This document shows, one piece after another, positions 34,982-45,807 of a stretch of DNA of 64,000 nt. The stretch's first letter is position 1; each line of letters starts with the position of its first letter. Origin of the DNA: Plutella xylostella (Eukaryota > Arthropoda > Insecta > Lepidoptera > Plutellidae); contig NC_063986.1 of NCBI RefSeq assembly GCF_932276165.1, forward strand, positions 11,296,501 to 11,360,500, written 5' to 3'. The translations under genes and the position numbers were made by a program. Below the pieces are notes generated by a model, which was given only the letters and a program-made list of their open reading frames with translations, had not been told where the DNA came from and did no database searches.

Positions 34982-36130
34982 TTAAAATTTGGGAGCCGGG
35001 GAACCCTCAGAGTAGTCGCGGGTGGCCATGAACTGTAAGAAACAACAAAATCACTTGAAAATATACAAGAAAGCCATTAACAAATATGCAGATGCAAGAG
35101 CCAAGGAATTTGTTATTGTCTAAAAGTTCATAACAATAGAGTTTATTTTAATTCATTAAAGGGAAATCAGTCAATCTGCTGCTCACTAGATCTAGTATAG
35201 ATCATTATCATTCTTATTCAGTGTTTTGACTTCTAATAATACCAGGGAAATGGAGTTTTATCAATAAACAATCCAATTCAACCATAATCACCTTTTCAAA
35301 GTTTTATTACTATACTTTTTCTTTAGGCACTGAGGGAACTGAGTCAAAATTCAAAAACCTGATATTGAAAGAGTTCATCTCTGGCATATAGATGAACTAC
35401 CTAATTTAGCTTTGTAATACCTTTCAAGTTTCATAACTTAAGTTTTGATAAGACTGGGGTGCTAAACACCCTTAAAACATCAGTTAGTCTCAAATTTGCT
35501 ATATTTACACATAAGACACTGTTCTTGGGAGCCAATGTATGTACAGTAGGGACCCTACTACACACCTTGTACTGCTTGTTCCTGTACTCCTCCCAGGGCT
35601 CGGGGTTGGCGTGCTTCTGCCAGGAGACGTCGGGCGAGCGCAGCGCCAGGCGCGCCAGGTAGAACACAGCGCCGCCGCAGCCCAGCGCCGTGCACACGTA
35701 CAGCGGGATCAACTGCAGAACCACACAGGCATATGAGATATCTATCTAAGTCAGATAAGACATCTAAATATCTGTCTATCGTGGCGAGCTGATTTTCCGC
35801 ATTTAATCTCTACGGTGGACTATGTGTGTAATGCCTACGGGGTGACTAGCTGTTAAGCCAGCCAAGCTCACACCAGAAAGCCAGATGTATGTTGAGAGTT
35901 GTAAACCTTGTTATCAAATGCCGATCACACGCTAATAGGGAAAACACGTCATTCTAATGCGTAATAGAGTGTAGATTAGCAAGTCTGAAGATAAATGTCT
36001 AGGTAATAGATCAATAAAAACACTCGATACATTGATAGGTTAGTTATGTAAGAAGTGTTGAACTAACAAAAATAAAGTGTTTACTTACAGCCTTGTGCTT
36101 CTTCAAGCTCTGGATGCTAAGGCCCTGCAT
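34982..36130 (-). CDS. NDUFA4: NDUFA4 / ND-MLRQ (cytochrome c oxidase / complex I associated subunit)
   Basis: Three exons on the minus strand: 36130-36089, 35712-35566, 35032-34982 (TAA). Together they give 79 aa (human 81). The start MQGLSIQSLKKHKA, membrane segment LIPLYVCTALGCGGAVFYLA (residues 15-38), conserved RSPDVSWQKHANPEPWEEYR, NKQYK and the end YSEGSPAPKF match insect MLRQ subunits. Splice sites are GT-AG with phase 0 junctions. It is a single-pass inner mitochondrial membrane protein, now regarded as a subunit of cytochrome c oxidase. An AATAAA (minus) lies at 34917-34912, 65 nt past the stop. It is transcribed divergently from mats. Confidence 0.96.
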
Positions 36131-36331
36131 TTTAGATGTTTCTAATACTCTTTTTTTAGCACTTTACGACGGAATCGACGAGTAATCCCAAGGAAAATTC
36201 TCAAATTTTCAAGAATTAACGTCAATAAAATCTGTCAAGCAAGTCAAAGACTGCTGTCATTTGTCAAAGTGACTTTTGGTGATACCCTTCTTAAATAGAA
36301 ATTTGTACTATCCACGTAATAAAACGCTTCA
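36131..36331. promoter_or_regulatory. divergent NDUFA4/mats promoter region, left part
   Basis: Upstream of the NDUFA4 start codon. It was contiguous with 41790-42142 before a LINE inserted, so the two genes were about 0.55 kb apart head to head. No specific element is identified; promoter function is inferred from gene arrangement. Confidence 0.5.
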
Positions 36332-36508
36332 GATTCCGTTTCGAGCGTAACTAGGGTACCCACGTGGTCCTAATTATCAGCGCGATTTCGAGCCTTTTCT
36401 GTGCCAATTTACAGTGTTAATACTTGTTTGTTGTAGTAAGTGTGGTGGTGGTTAGTGGTAAGTGTTGTGTTCGTCCGTAAACTCGTATTTTAGCTCCATT
36501 TCAATATA

Positions 36509-37897
36509 ATGGAGCACCACTCGGATCGGCCCCCAGATCCTGATCCCCCAGATGATCAACAGATGTCTTCCTCACCTGATATACTCACGGACTCTTCCCA
36601 GGAGACGCGAAAGCGCCCTAGGGATGATGAACAAAGTTCAACACCAAAAGGTAAGCGTGTTATTGTCGACCCCGACTTAGCATCCGCAAGCATACAAACC
36701 ATATTCACGCACCCTAGTCTCGACGCCACCAAGGTGTACGACGACTCTGACCCCGGCCCATTCATCGTACATGTCACCCAGGAAAGCTCGTCGGGAAGTA
36801 CAGCTCCAGCTGCTTCATCCCCGCTTAGGGCTATCAAGTTCGGTCAATTTTTGTACAAAAATAAAATTTCCGACATCACAAGGGATGGTGTCAAAATGAC
36901 AGGCCGCAACAGGGTCACTGTAGAATTTAGGTCTGCGGAGGCAGCCAATGGATTTATCAAGCATCCTGCCCTGACTACAAACAAATTTAAGGCTGTAATT
37001 CCAACCTACCACATCACCCGGATGGGTGTTGCTAGGCGAGTACCACTTGATCTCTCCATGGATGAGTTTGTAGGTTCCTTGGACCTCCCGGCTGGCTGTG
37101 GTATTGTCCTAAAAGCCCGGAGAATTAGCCGAAAAGTAGTTAACAACGGAAATACTTCCTACGTCCCCACTCAGACCATTGTCATCACCTTTAGAGGTCA
37201 ACTTCTCCCAGAGAAAATTTTCTCCTACCGTGCAGCGGTAGAAATTGAAAGGTATACTTACCCGACAATTCAGTGCCATGCTTGCTGCAGGTTTGGCCAT
37301 ATGAAGGCTAGTTGCCGGTCCAAGCCTCGCTGCTACAAGTGTGCCCAGCCACACTTGGGTGAGACTTGCGATGCCGACCCTCCCACTTGCATCTACTGTT
37401 CCGGAAGTCATGCCTCCACTAGTAAAAATTGTCCTGAGCAAGCCAGACAGAAATCCATTAAAGTCATTATGTCGCAGGACAGCATCTCTTTCGCTGAAGC
37501 CGATGCTCGACTTCCTAAGAGCAGAAAATCATTTGCTGAAGTTACTGCTTCACAACCTATTGGCCCACCTGCAAACAAATCATACAAAAAGACTGTATAC
37601 ACACAGCGTAGGCCTAGGTCTCCCCTCAGTCCTGGTTACGACAGACTTGCCCATCAGGCACTTATCTCTTCCCCATCTTCCTCACTTCCTAATGGAAGTG
37701 CCCTCAACTCTATCACTTCTATCACCCCTAATGACAACTTATTAGACAATCTTCTTTCCTTAGTTGTTAGTCTGCTGGCTAAATTCAGCGACACAATACC
37801 GCCCCACGTTGCCCTAAAACTCAAGGAACTTACATCCTTCACCCAGAATGGCTCTGAACCCGATCCGGGTCCTCCAGTGGAATGCTCAGAGCCTTAA
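36509..37897 (+). CDS. I-type LINE ORF1: Gag-like protein with three zinc knuckles
   Basis: 462 aa. A Pro/Asp-rich N-terminus precedes a central domain with FKAVIPTYHITRMGVARRVP, common in insect LINE Gag proteins. Zinc knuckles at residues about 256-308 are CHACCRFGHMKASC, CYKCAQPHLGETC and CIYCSGSHASTSKNC. A Ser/Pro-rich tail follows. It binds element RNA and nucleic acid. It overlaps ORF2 by 50 nt in a different frame, suggesting coupled translation. Confidence 0.92.
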   Translation: MEHHSDRPPDPDPPDDQQMSSSPDILTDSSQETRKRPRDDEQSSTPKGKRVIVDPDLASASIQTIFTHPSLDATKVYDDSDPGPFIVHVTQESSSGSTAPAASSPLRAIKFGQFLYKNKISDITRDGVKMTGRNRVTVEFRSAEAANGFIKHPALTTNKFKAVIPTYHITRMGVARRVPLDLSMDEFVGSLDLPAGCGIVLKARRISRKVVNNGNTSYVPTQTIVITFRGQLLPEKIFSYRAAVEIERYTYPTIQCHACCRFGHMKASCRSKPRCYKCAQPHLGETCDADPPTCIYCSGSHASTSKNCPEQARQKSIKVIMSQDSISFAEADARLPKSRKSFAEVTASQPIGPPANKSYKKTVYTQRRPRSPLSPGYDRLAHQALISSPSSSLPNGSALNSITSITPNDNLLDNLLSLVVSLLAKFSDTIPPHVALKLKELTSFTQNGSEPDPGPPVECSEP

Positions 37898-40800
37898 AAG
37901 TAAATCACATGAATTACTCACTCTCATTGACAATATCAAGCCCGTTGTCGTTGCCATCTCGGAGTCATGGCTAGCGCCAGGTTCTCGTTTCCGAGTTCCG
38001 GGCTACTCGTGTCTGCGGGATGACAGGGATGACGGGTTTGCTGGGTGCGCTTTACTTGTGAAGCGTTCCCTTATCTTCTCCTCTATCCCTACCCCCCCTC
38101 ACGGACAGGAATTTAATGTTGTGGCTCTTAGGGCTTTAGACATTACTTTCGTGTCCGTGTATTTCCCTAATCCTCATCCCTCTCTGCTTCCATCTTTTTA
38201 TAACATCATTTCTTCCCTCCCCCAACCTCTCCTGATCATGGGGGACTTTAACGCCCATCATACCTCATGGGGTTCTTATCACACCGACGCTTTTGCAATC
38301 GCCCTCTTAGACATGCTTGATACCTTAGATGTTTGTATTTTAAATGACGGCTCTCCTACCCGTCGAGTCCTTCCACGTCAGAACCCAAAAAGTGCTGTTG
38401 ATCTCACTTTTTCTTCTCCTCTTCTTTCAACATCAATATTCTGGAGGGTCCTCCCAAATACTTTTGGGAGTGATCATTTTCCAATTTCTATTACTATACC
38501 TAACAGAACTAGCGTTCCTGCTGATTCATGTGCCTTCCCAAGATACATGATAGGTAGGAATGACTGGTCCACATTCATCACCTCTGTTGAAGATAAACTT
38601 GATCTGATCCAACCCTGTTCCAGTGACAACTTTCTTGGTAACTATGAACTATTCGAAAAAGCTCTCACATCCTCTGCTAAAAATAAAAAATCTCGTAAGG
38701 GCCTAAGAGTCTCACCACCTTGGTGGGATTCTGACTGCACTTCGGCTATTGAAGATCGAAAAAACGCAGAGGATGTTTATCTAGCTAATATGAGCATGGA
38801 AAATTTCATAAGTTACAAAAGAATAGCCGCACGAACCAAACGGCTTCTTAAAAAGAAAAAGAAACAGGGTTGGATCAGATTTTGTGAAAATCTTTCTCCT
38901 AGGTCTCCCTCCTCTCTGGTGTGGAGATACATTCGGCGATATCGCGGTTCCCTTAATGTCGAAGATATCTTATGCAACGATCCCTCTCTATGGCTAGAAG
39001 GGTTCAGCGATAAACTGGCTCCACCTTATGTCCCACACTCTAGTGCTCTCCGCCCCCCACCAGCTCCCTTACCATCTTCAGACAGGTTGGATTCTCCATT
39101 CTCTATGGATGAACTTCAATCTGCTTTATCTGGCTTAACCGATTCTTCTCCAGGTATTGATGGCATTCCATACTCTTTCCTTTCAAAATCAAGCCTCAAG
39201 GTCAAGTGCTTCTACTTGGAGCTGATAAACTACTTTCTTGAGTATGGAGTTACTCCATGCTCTTGGAGTAAGCAAATAGTCGTTCCCATATTGAAGGCCG
39301 GAAAAGACCCCCGTGACCCTAACTCCCGACGTCCAATCGCCCTCTCCTCTGCTTTGTCGAAAATCTTGGAACACATGATTAAATGCAGGCTGGAATGGTT
39401 AGTTGAAAACAGGGGAATCCTCGCTAAAACCCAGTTTGGTTTTAGGAAAGGTATGAGCACCCTAGACAGCCTTGCAATTCTTACTACAGATATTCACATC
39501 GCATTTAAGAGGAAAGAATACCTTGTGGGTGTCTTTCTTGACATAGCGTCTGCCTACGATAACGTCCTTCTTCCTGTGCTCAGGCAGAAAATGCGCCAGC
39601 TGAGCATTCCAGTGAAGCTTACCCGTTTGGTTTGCAGCCTATTCATGGAGAGATCTATCTACATAAAATCCCCTTCGACCTTGGACTCCCCAAAATTTGT
39701 ATGGAAAGGCCTTCCCCAGGGATCGGTCTTAAGCCCCCTTCTTTACAGTCTTTATACTTATGATCTTGATAAATCCGTTGACTGCTTTTGCGACATTCTA
39801 CAGTACGCCGACGACCTGGCTCTCTATTATGCATCTCCTTCGTTAGAAGAGACAAATGTACAGCTGAACCTGGCGCTTAGGTACCTCACGGATTGGCTGG
39901 ATGGTCATGGGTTATCTCTCTCCCCCCCAAAATGCACAGCAGTTGTATTCACCAGAAAACGCCACATCCCTGATGTCGATCTCGTTATTGGAGAAGATAC
40001 AATTGCTGTAGCCAACAAAGTGAAATTTTTAGGCGTTATTTTAGATTCACGATTATCGGGAACCCATCACATGAATTATGTGGCTCAGAAGTGCGAGAGG
40101 GGCGTCAACGTCCTTAGATCTCTGTCGGGCGTATGGTGGGGGTCTCATCCCTACTCACAGAAACTCTTGTACAATGCTATTGTTCGAAGTCATTTCGATT
40201 ATGCTTCCTTTGTACTGGACCCCTGTAACAAGGCTGCATTGGAAAAACTCGACAAAATACAGTACAAGTGTCTTCGTATTATATCGGGTGCGATGAGATC
40301 TTCTCCCACCAATGCCCTGCAGGTGGAGTGCGTTGATCCCCCTCTTTCACTCCGGAGGCGGTATTTGTGTGATCGTTTCTTCTTCAAAATTTGGCAATCC
40401 GACTCTCACCCCTTATTGGCCAAGCTTGATACCCTTAGGCGGTTATGTAACTCCCAAGAAAACCATGGTCTTTCTTTCCTCCTTAAAACATTCATTTTTT
40501 GCACTAACCTCCCTCATCCCACTGTGAAATTTAAAACTAACCCCCTTTTCGAAGTCCCCTATGACACCCTAGTTTTTCAACCCAACATAGCCCTGGATTT
40601 GGGCATCAGAAAGGACTCCCCTGGGGCTGATAGAGCCCTAAATGAGAAACTCAATACTGAGTGGCCGGACTGGCTCCCCATCTACACCGATGCCTCTAAA
40701 TTATCTGAAGATGGCAACGTGGGTTTAGCTGTATGGCTGCCCGGATACAGGGTTGTGTTGAGTTTCAAGTGTCCTCCTGAAACCTCGGTCTTCACGGGCG

Positions 40801-41537
40801 AGGCAACAGCTATCTTAGAAGCTCTTCTCTACACTGAGTCCCACAAATTAAATAAAACTATCATTTTATCAGATTCGGCCAGCTGTTTACAAGCTATCAT
40901 CGCTTATCCATTTAAATCTAAATCAAAATTTCCAATAATTCTCAAAATTAGAGAAACTCTTCATCGCTGTGTGACTCAGGGTATTGAGGTAGCTATTGCC
41001 TGGATTCCCGGACACAGTGGCATCATTGGTAATGAGTGTGCAGATTCCTTCGCTAAGGAAGCCGTTAGCTTGGGCCTGGATACTCATTACCAAAACTTCG
41101 CTCATGACCTTGCCTCGCTCGCAGGTCCGAGGCTAGATAGATCCTGGAAAGTGTCCTGGGACACTTCCAGGAATCTCAAAGGTAAGTTCTACTCCAACAT
41201 TCAACCCCATATCCCCAAAAGGCCATGGTTTTCTAGAGCAAGATTCCTTGATAAACCTGCTACCTCCACTATTTGCAGGCTCCGTCTGGGTCATGCGTGC
41301 ACCCCTGTGCACCTGGCTAGGATTCGGGTGCGTGATAGTTCTGTATGTGACTGCGGTACCAGCGAAGGATCTGTTGATCATCTTTTCTTTGAGTGTCCCA
41401 ATCTTCAAACCTCCCTCCACGATTTCCTCCCCCCATCCATTCCTAAACCTGTAAATATTAATTATCTACTAACACTTGTACATACTCCAGTTGCTAACAT
41501 TCTGTACAGATTTCTCAAGACTAATAATAATTATTAA
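37848..41537 (+). CDS. I-type LINE ORF2: endonuclease, reverse transcriptase, RNase H
   Basis: 1229 aa, uninterrupted. Endonuclease (residues 5-220): IRVLQWNAQSLKSK, SESWL, LLIMGDFNAHHTSWG, GSDHFPISI. RT: RRPIALSSALSKILEHM, FGFRKGMSTLDSL, FLDIASAYDNV, GLPQGSVLSPLLYS, YADDLALYY near residue 652. RNase H at about 940-1070: IYTDASK, EATAILEALL, LSDSASCLQAI, IPGHSGIIGNECAD. The C-terminal Cys/His region has CRLRLGHACTPVHL, CDCGTSEGSVDHLFFEC. All catalytic motifs are present, so it may be active. Confidence 0.95.
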   Translation: MALNPIRVLQWNAQSLKSKSHELLTLIDNIKPVVVAISESWLAPGSRFRVPGYSCLRDDRDDGFAGCALLVKRSLIFSSIPTPPHGQEFNVVALRALDITFVSVYFPNPHPSLLPSFYNIISSLPQPLLIMGDFNAHHTSWGSYHTDAFAIALLDMLDTLDVCILNDGSPTRRVLPRQNPKSAVDLTFSSPLLSTSIFWRVLPNTFGSDHFPISITIPNRTSVPADSCAFPRYMIGRNDWSTFITSVEDKLDLIQPCSSDNFLGNYELFEKALTSSAKNKKSRKGLRVSPPWWDSDCTSAIEDRKNAEDVYLANMSMENFISYKRIAARTKRLLKKKKKQGWIRFCENLSPRSPSSLVWRYIRRYRGSLNVEDILCNDPSLWLEGFSDKLAPPYVPHSSALRPPPAPLPSSDRLDSPFSMDELQSALSGLTDSSPGIDGIPYSFLSKSSLKVKCFYLELINYFLEYGVTPCSWSKQIVVPILKAGKDPRDPNSRRPIALSSALSKILEHMIKCRLEWLVENRGILAKTQFGFRKGMSTLDSLAILTTDIHIAFKRKEYLVGVFLDIASAYDNVLLPVLRQKMRQLSIPVKLTRLVCSLFMERSIYIKSPSTLDSPKFVWKGLPQGSVLSPLLYSLYTYDLDKSVDCFCDILQYADDLALYYASPSLEETNVQLNLALRYLTDWLDGHGLSLSPPKCTAVVFTRKRHIPDVDLVIGEDTIAVANKVKFLGVILDSRLSGTHHMNYVAQKCERGVNVLRSLSGVWWGSHPYSQKLLYNAIVRSHFDYASFVLDPCNKAALEKLDKIQYKCLRIISGAMRSSPTNALQVECVDPPLSLRRRYLCDRFFFKIWQSDSHPLLAKLDTLRRLCNSQENHGLSFLLKTFIFCTNLPHPTVKFKTNPLFEVPYDTLVFQPNIALDLGIRKDSPGADRALNEKLNTEWPDWLPIYTDASKLSEDGNVGLAVWLPGYRVVLSFKCPPETSVFTGEATAILEALLYTESHKLNKTIILSDSASCLQAIIAYPFKSKSKFPIILKIRETLHRCVTQGIEVAIAWIPGHSGIIGNECADSFAKEAVSLGLDTHYQNFAHDLASLAGPRLDRSWKVSWDTSRNLKGKFYSNIQPHIPKRPWFSRARFLDKPATSTICRLRLGHACTPVHLARIRVRDSSVCDCGTSEGSVDHLFFECPNLQTSLHDFLPPSIPKPVNINYLLTLVHTPVANILYRFLKTNNNY

Positions 41538-41789
41538 ACTGTAAATTTGTATATTGTCATTATATATACTAAAACTATACTAACCCCTATTTGTGATGTC
41601 CTGTATATATAATGTGTTTGTCTATTTGTTCCAGGTATTAACCCTGTAAATATATCTAAATTACCGTAAAGACAGCTATAATATACATGTGTGTTCCTTA
41701 TTACTATTGAATTTGGCGGAATTTGCTGTGTCAGTCACACACGGCATAGTGCCACAACCAAAGATTGATTGATTGATTAAAACGCTTCA

Positions 41790-42142
41790 TTCGTGCTTAT
41801 ATGTTCCTTGAACCTGTGCAAGGAACATAAAGTAAACATAGGCAGCAGCACCCCTCGTACTGAAAACGTGCAAAGCTACGGTCTATGTGCAAAATGGTTT
41901 TGACGGGAGTACGATGAACGTCTATTGTTTTTTGTTTATAATAAAAAAGGGTAGAATTTTTTGTGAGCAAATTGAGAAGGGCCACCCTAGACAGTGACAA
42001 TTAAAAAGTAAAAATGCAATAAACTTTTGACAGGACCAAGTGCATTAAATTTTGATTTTTCTAACCTATTTATTTTAATGATTTGGTGCTATTTTAGGTA
42101 CATAAACATTAGTTTATAGCGAAGAACACAACAATTACCACA
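41790..42142. promoter_or_regulatory. divergent NDUFA4/mats promoter region, right part, and mats 5' UTR
   Basis: Host sequence between the LINE target duplicate and the mats start codon. I recognise no specific motif. Promoter content is inferred from position. Confidence 0.5.
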
Positions 42143-45073
42143 ATGAGCTTCCTATTGTAAGTACAAACCATCATGTTATGGTCGTAAAAAGTATCTATTT
42201 ATATCTGAGCAGCTCTTCCGCTGTGCGCGCTGACGTTTTGTTTACGTTCGTTGTGATGCCTCCGCAAGTCTATAAAAGTCCATTTAGATCAGGAGGCGTT
42301 GCCCTATCGGCCCTCCACTCATACCAGCTCTATTTAATTACTAAAACGCTAAATATTCGCCCCAAAAGTGTTCCAGTGTTCCATGCGTATTGGTGTTGTG
42401 TTTCAGCGGCAGTCGGTCGAACAAGACGTTCAAGCCGAAGAAGAACATCCCCGAGGGCACGCACCAGTACGACCTGATGCGGCACGCGGCGGCCACGCTG
42501 GGCTCCGGCAACCTGCGCCTCGCCGTCATGCTGCCCGAGGGCGAGGACCTCAACGAGTGGGTCGCCGTCAACAGTCAGTATACCTGTGTTGAAGCTTCAT
42601 TTATTATAGTTATGATGGCACGTCCTGTCCCTTATTGAGGGAATCTAAGTGGAGTTAAGCTTTAAGTGAAACCAAGAAGTTATTGATGTTAACTGGACCA
42701 TCACCCAAAACAACAAAAGGATGAAAAGAACATAACATTTAATAAAGACTGAATGTCAATGGCTGATTAGAAACTGGACATACAGGACAAAACACCATGA
42801 AGCTTGACCTATTTATTTATTTAAAAAGGTAAAAGCAGGGTCTTCTCTAACAAACAAAGATCACCTAGCTAGACAAGTGTGGGGTGAGATCTAGATTGTT
42901 TGTCTATAGAGGTGTAGTGGTTCTAATCTGAACCACCATATTTAAATAAATGAAGTACCTAATTTCATGTACTTTCTTCATGATCTTAATTCTGTACCTC
43001 AGAGGTAATCAGTAATAAGTCCACTTTTTGACAAAAAAAAGTGGACTGTACTGTTTACCTCTGAAGAACTGATTTAATATTTAGCTGTTTGGTCTGACTC
43101 TGGTGATTAATTGTGAATATCTGATATTCCTTTCATTGTAATTATATTCTCAAAAAAGTATTGTTAAGCATGACATCCAAGCATGTTTCTCTAGTTTATA
43201 AAGTATATTATGTTTGTGGTATACCCACAAATTTATGTTGTTCTATGAAGTTAAGATACAATTATCAGAATAATATAACAGAATATATTTAAAGGGGTTC
43301 ACCAAACCAATTAATATGAATACTTTATTATGAGTACATCAGACAATACAGCTTTGTTTTATCTAAAATGGAGTTAGAAGCTTCCCGTGTGTCCATGAGT
43401 CAGCTACAGGATATTGATAACATGTACCACCATTGTTGTCATTGTTGTTACAATACTCATCCAATTTCTATGTGACCTCTAAAACAAATATTTTTTTTTT
43501 CCCTAAGTATTCTTTAGATATTTAGGATGCCCTGCCTTTTACAGAAACTATGTACATTTTTAAAATAAAAAAAAATACACAATATCAGTATCTCCCTAAC
43601 TCCAATTTTAATCCCATTCCAGCGGTAGACTTCTTCAACCAGATCAACATGTTATACGGCACAATCACAGAGTTCTGTACGGAAGACACCTGTGCGGTGA
43701 TGTCTGCGGGGCCCAAGTACGAGTACCACTGGGCCGACGGGCAGACGGTGAAGAAGCCCATCAAGTGCTCCGCGCCCAAGTACATTGACTACCTGATGAC
43801 CTGGGCGCAGGACCAGCTGGACGATGAGACACTGTTCCCCTCGAAAATTGGTAAGTGTTTGATACTTACTTCTCTAAGGAGCATAACCACTGAATACCTG
43901 TGTATTGGTTACTATGGCCTATGGCACAATGTTAAATAATACTCCTGAGTCCTGCCACTAAACTCATTCAGGCACCCAAGGTCTTGTATACATCGTTTTT
44001 TTCTTTAAGACCGCCAGCTGTTTTCCCGAGAAAGAGTAACAAACATCAATGTTATCTCACATTTATTATATTAGTATGTGGAATTAATAAACTATTCCAG
44101 CATTGGCGACATTGCAATACAAAATACACATGGAAGATTTTTATGGCTTTCTAACTTTGACGGAAAAATGGGACAGAAACGTTAAACTTGGAACAGCTGA
44201 ACCGATTTTCGTTTAGTTCGGTTTTCGGATAATAGATAATGTTACCAGTGTTCTTAGCCATATTTTATAAAAATCGGTGTAGCCCTTCAAAAGATATGCG
44301 ACTTTTTGTGTTCAATGCCGGGGTTTTTAGATCTTGAGTATTTGGCCAGGCTAGATACCTCTTCTATTAACAGTAATAAAGTTGACATTGGTTTACCGTA
44401 CTACCACGTTTTCCCTCAGGCGTCCCGTTCCCCAAGAACTTCCTGTCCATGGCGAAGACGATCCTGAAGCGGCTGTTCCGCGTGTACGCGCACATCTACC
44501 ACCAGCACTTCCCGCAGGTGGTGCAGCTCGGCGAGGAGGCGCATCTTAATACCTCCTTCAAGCACTTCATCTTCTTTGTGCAGGTACCGTGTAGCGCCTG
44601 TATTATAGATGAACCATAGTCGACCGAATGGTGTGGTGATGACCCTAAATGCTATGTTGAAGGTCCCGGGTACGATCCCGACAGGCGCAGATATTTGATA
44701 TACTCAGGTCTATGTTTATTTGTACTCAGATATTTGTACTATATCTAGAATCTACTCTAAAATAATTTAGACATAAAAGTAGGATGCCACAAATATGAAC
44801 TATATCCCATTCCACGGGGAAAGACATCTGACAGAACCCTTATTACATTCGAATAAGGGTAGTTTTTGTCTGTATCAGATGTCTTTCCCCGTACTATGTG
44901 TAGGGGAAAGGTTTTTTACCTTTTCATGGTGGTATTGAAATTAATTTCAATTTATCAGATATAAGATACCTAATATAATGTGAATTTGCCAGGAGTTCAA
45001 CCTGATCGAGCGGCGGGAGCTGGCGCCGCTGCAGGAGCTGATAGAGAAGCTGACGGCCAAGGACGCGCGATAG
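42143..45073 (+). CDS. mats: MOB kinase activator 1 (Mats), Hippo-pathway co-activator
   Basis: Five exons: 42143-42156, 42407-42573, 43623-43850, 44420-44583, 44993-45073 (TAG). They give 217 aa, the family length. The sequence is near-identical to animal MOB1: MSFLFGSRSNKTFKPKKN, LRLAVMLPEGEDLNEWVAVN, DFFNQINMLYGTITEFC. Zinc ligands are present: Cys79, Cys84, His161, His166. The Hippo-kinase target threonines Thr12 and Thr35 are conserved. It binds and activates LATS/Warts and Tricornered kinases in the cytoplasm, restraining growth. The first coding exon holds only 14 nt. Phases agree at all four junctions. Confidence 0.98.
42993..43066. mobile_element. small palindromic MITE-like repeat
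   Basis: TACCTCAGAGGTA...AAGTCCACTTTTT pairs with AAAAAAGTGGACT...TTACCTCTGA, forming a hairpin in the second mats intron. One arm recurs at about 61130-61160. Confidence 0.65.
44620..44735 (+). repeat. tRNA-like SINE fragment
   Basis: GGTCCCGGGTACGATCCCGA has a B-box form and is followed by GCAGATATTTGATA, as in the SINE copies near 22 kb. In the last mats intron. Confidence 0.6.
44801..44900. mobile_element. palindromic MITE, second copy
   Basis: Starts TATATCCCATTCCACGGGG as in the copy at 22187-22290 and ends with the complementary TCAGATGTCTTTCCCCGTA. The central AT-rich part is in inverted order relative to the first copy. Confidence 0.78.
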
Positions 45074-45805
45074 TGGCGCCCCCACGACACCAGGCCGCGG
45101 CCACGACGCCGGCGGGCGGAGCGGCGGACACAGACTAAACACTAGTATTATTTACTCTGTGGAGTCGGAGATTTGTAAGTAATTCTCCGCCATAGAATAA
45201 GTAATACTCCGCCCGCTGGCGTCGTGGACGCGGCGAAACTCACTCACAGCGACACTAATACTCCCCTCTCTTTCTAACGGCGATTATGTTGCCAGGTTAC
45301 TTCAGTAATCATAAATATGAATTTAAAATCATTTTCTTATACATTACATCCATCCTGACGTCCCTCAGCAGGGATAGGGCTTTTTCATATATTTTTATTT
45401 ATTATAAATATGTAAGTACTAAGTTCCACTCATGAGAGAAAACTACGTGAACTTGTACATTTATTTTCCTTTTTATATTGATTTGCGAGTGGCGATTTAA
45501 CAACCTGGCAACCCTACATGACTGTGTGCCTAGCTTTAACCCCCTTGGCCGACCGAATTTATTTTTGTAGCGGTTATTTTTGAAAAGGAGATTGAAAACC
45601 CCATTGTAATATTATAGAACAGTTGCTAATAGTTATGTATTAGTTAATTAATACATCACTATTGTCTAGTGTCCTAAACTTCAAACTGCTTTTTCTACAA
45701 CTAACAATATTTAAAGCCTATTGCAATAATTCTATCTACTGATGACTATGATTTTGTCACCTAAAAAATAACTGCTAATCGTCGAGAGATAGAGTTATTG
45801 AAACT
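45074..45805 (+). other. mats 3' UTR / downstream region
   Basis: Begins with a GC-rich stretch that contains an inverted repeat (GACGCCGGCGGGCGGAG near 45107 and CTCCGCCCGCTGGCGTCG near 45208). No other gene is seen. Confidence 0.5.
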
Positions 45806-45807
45806 AC

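Larger units (their letters stand above)
36332..41777 (+). mobile_element. I-type LINE with RNase H, full length and apparently intact
   Basis: Flanked by a 12-bp duplication TAAAACGCTTCA (36320-36331, 41778-41789). Two overlapping open ORFs, a short 3' UTR and a GATT-repeat tail (about 41762-41777). The RNase H domain after the RT places it in the I group (I, Nimb, Loa or similar). Inserted between NDUFA4 and mats, in mats orientation. Confidence 0.95.

Noticed and set aside
44000..44400. Possible repeat in a mats intron
   Set aside because: No second copy in this window and no recognisable ends.
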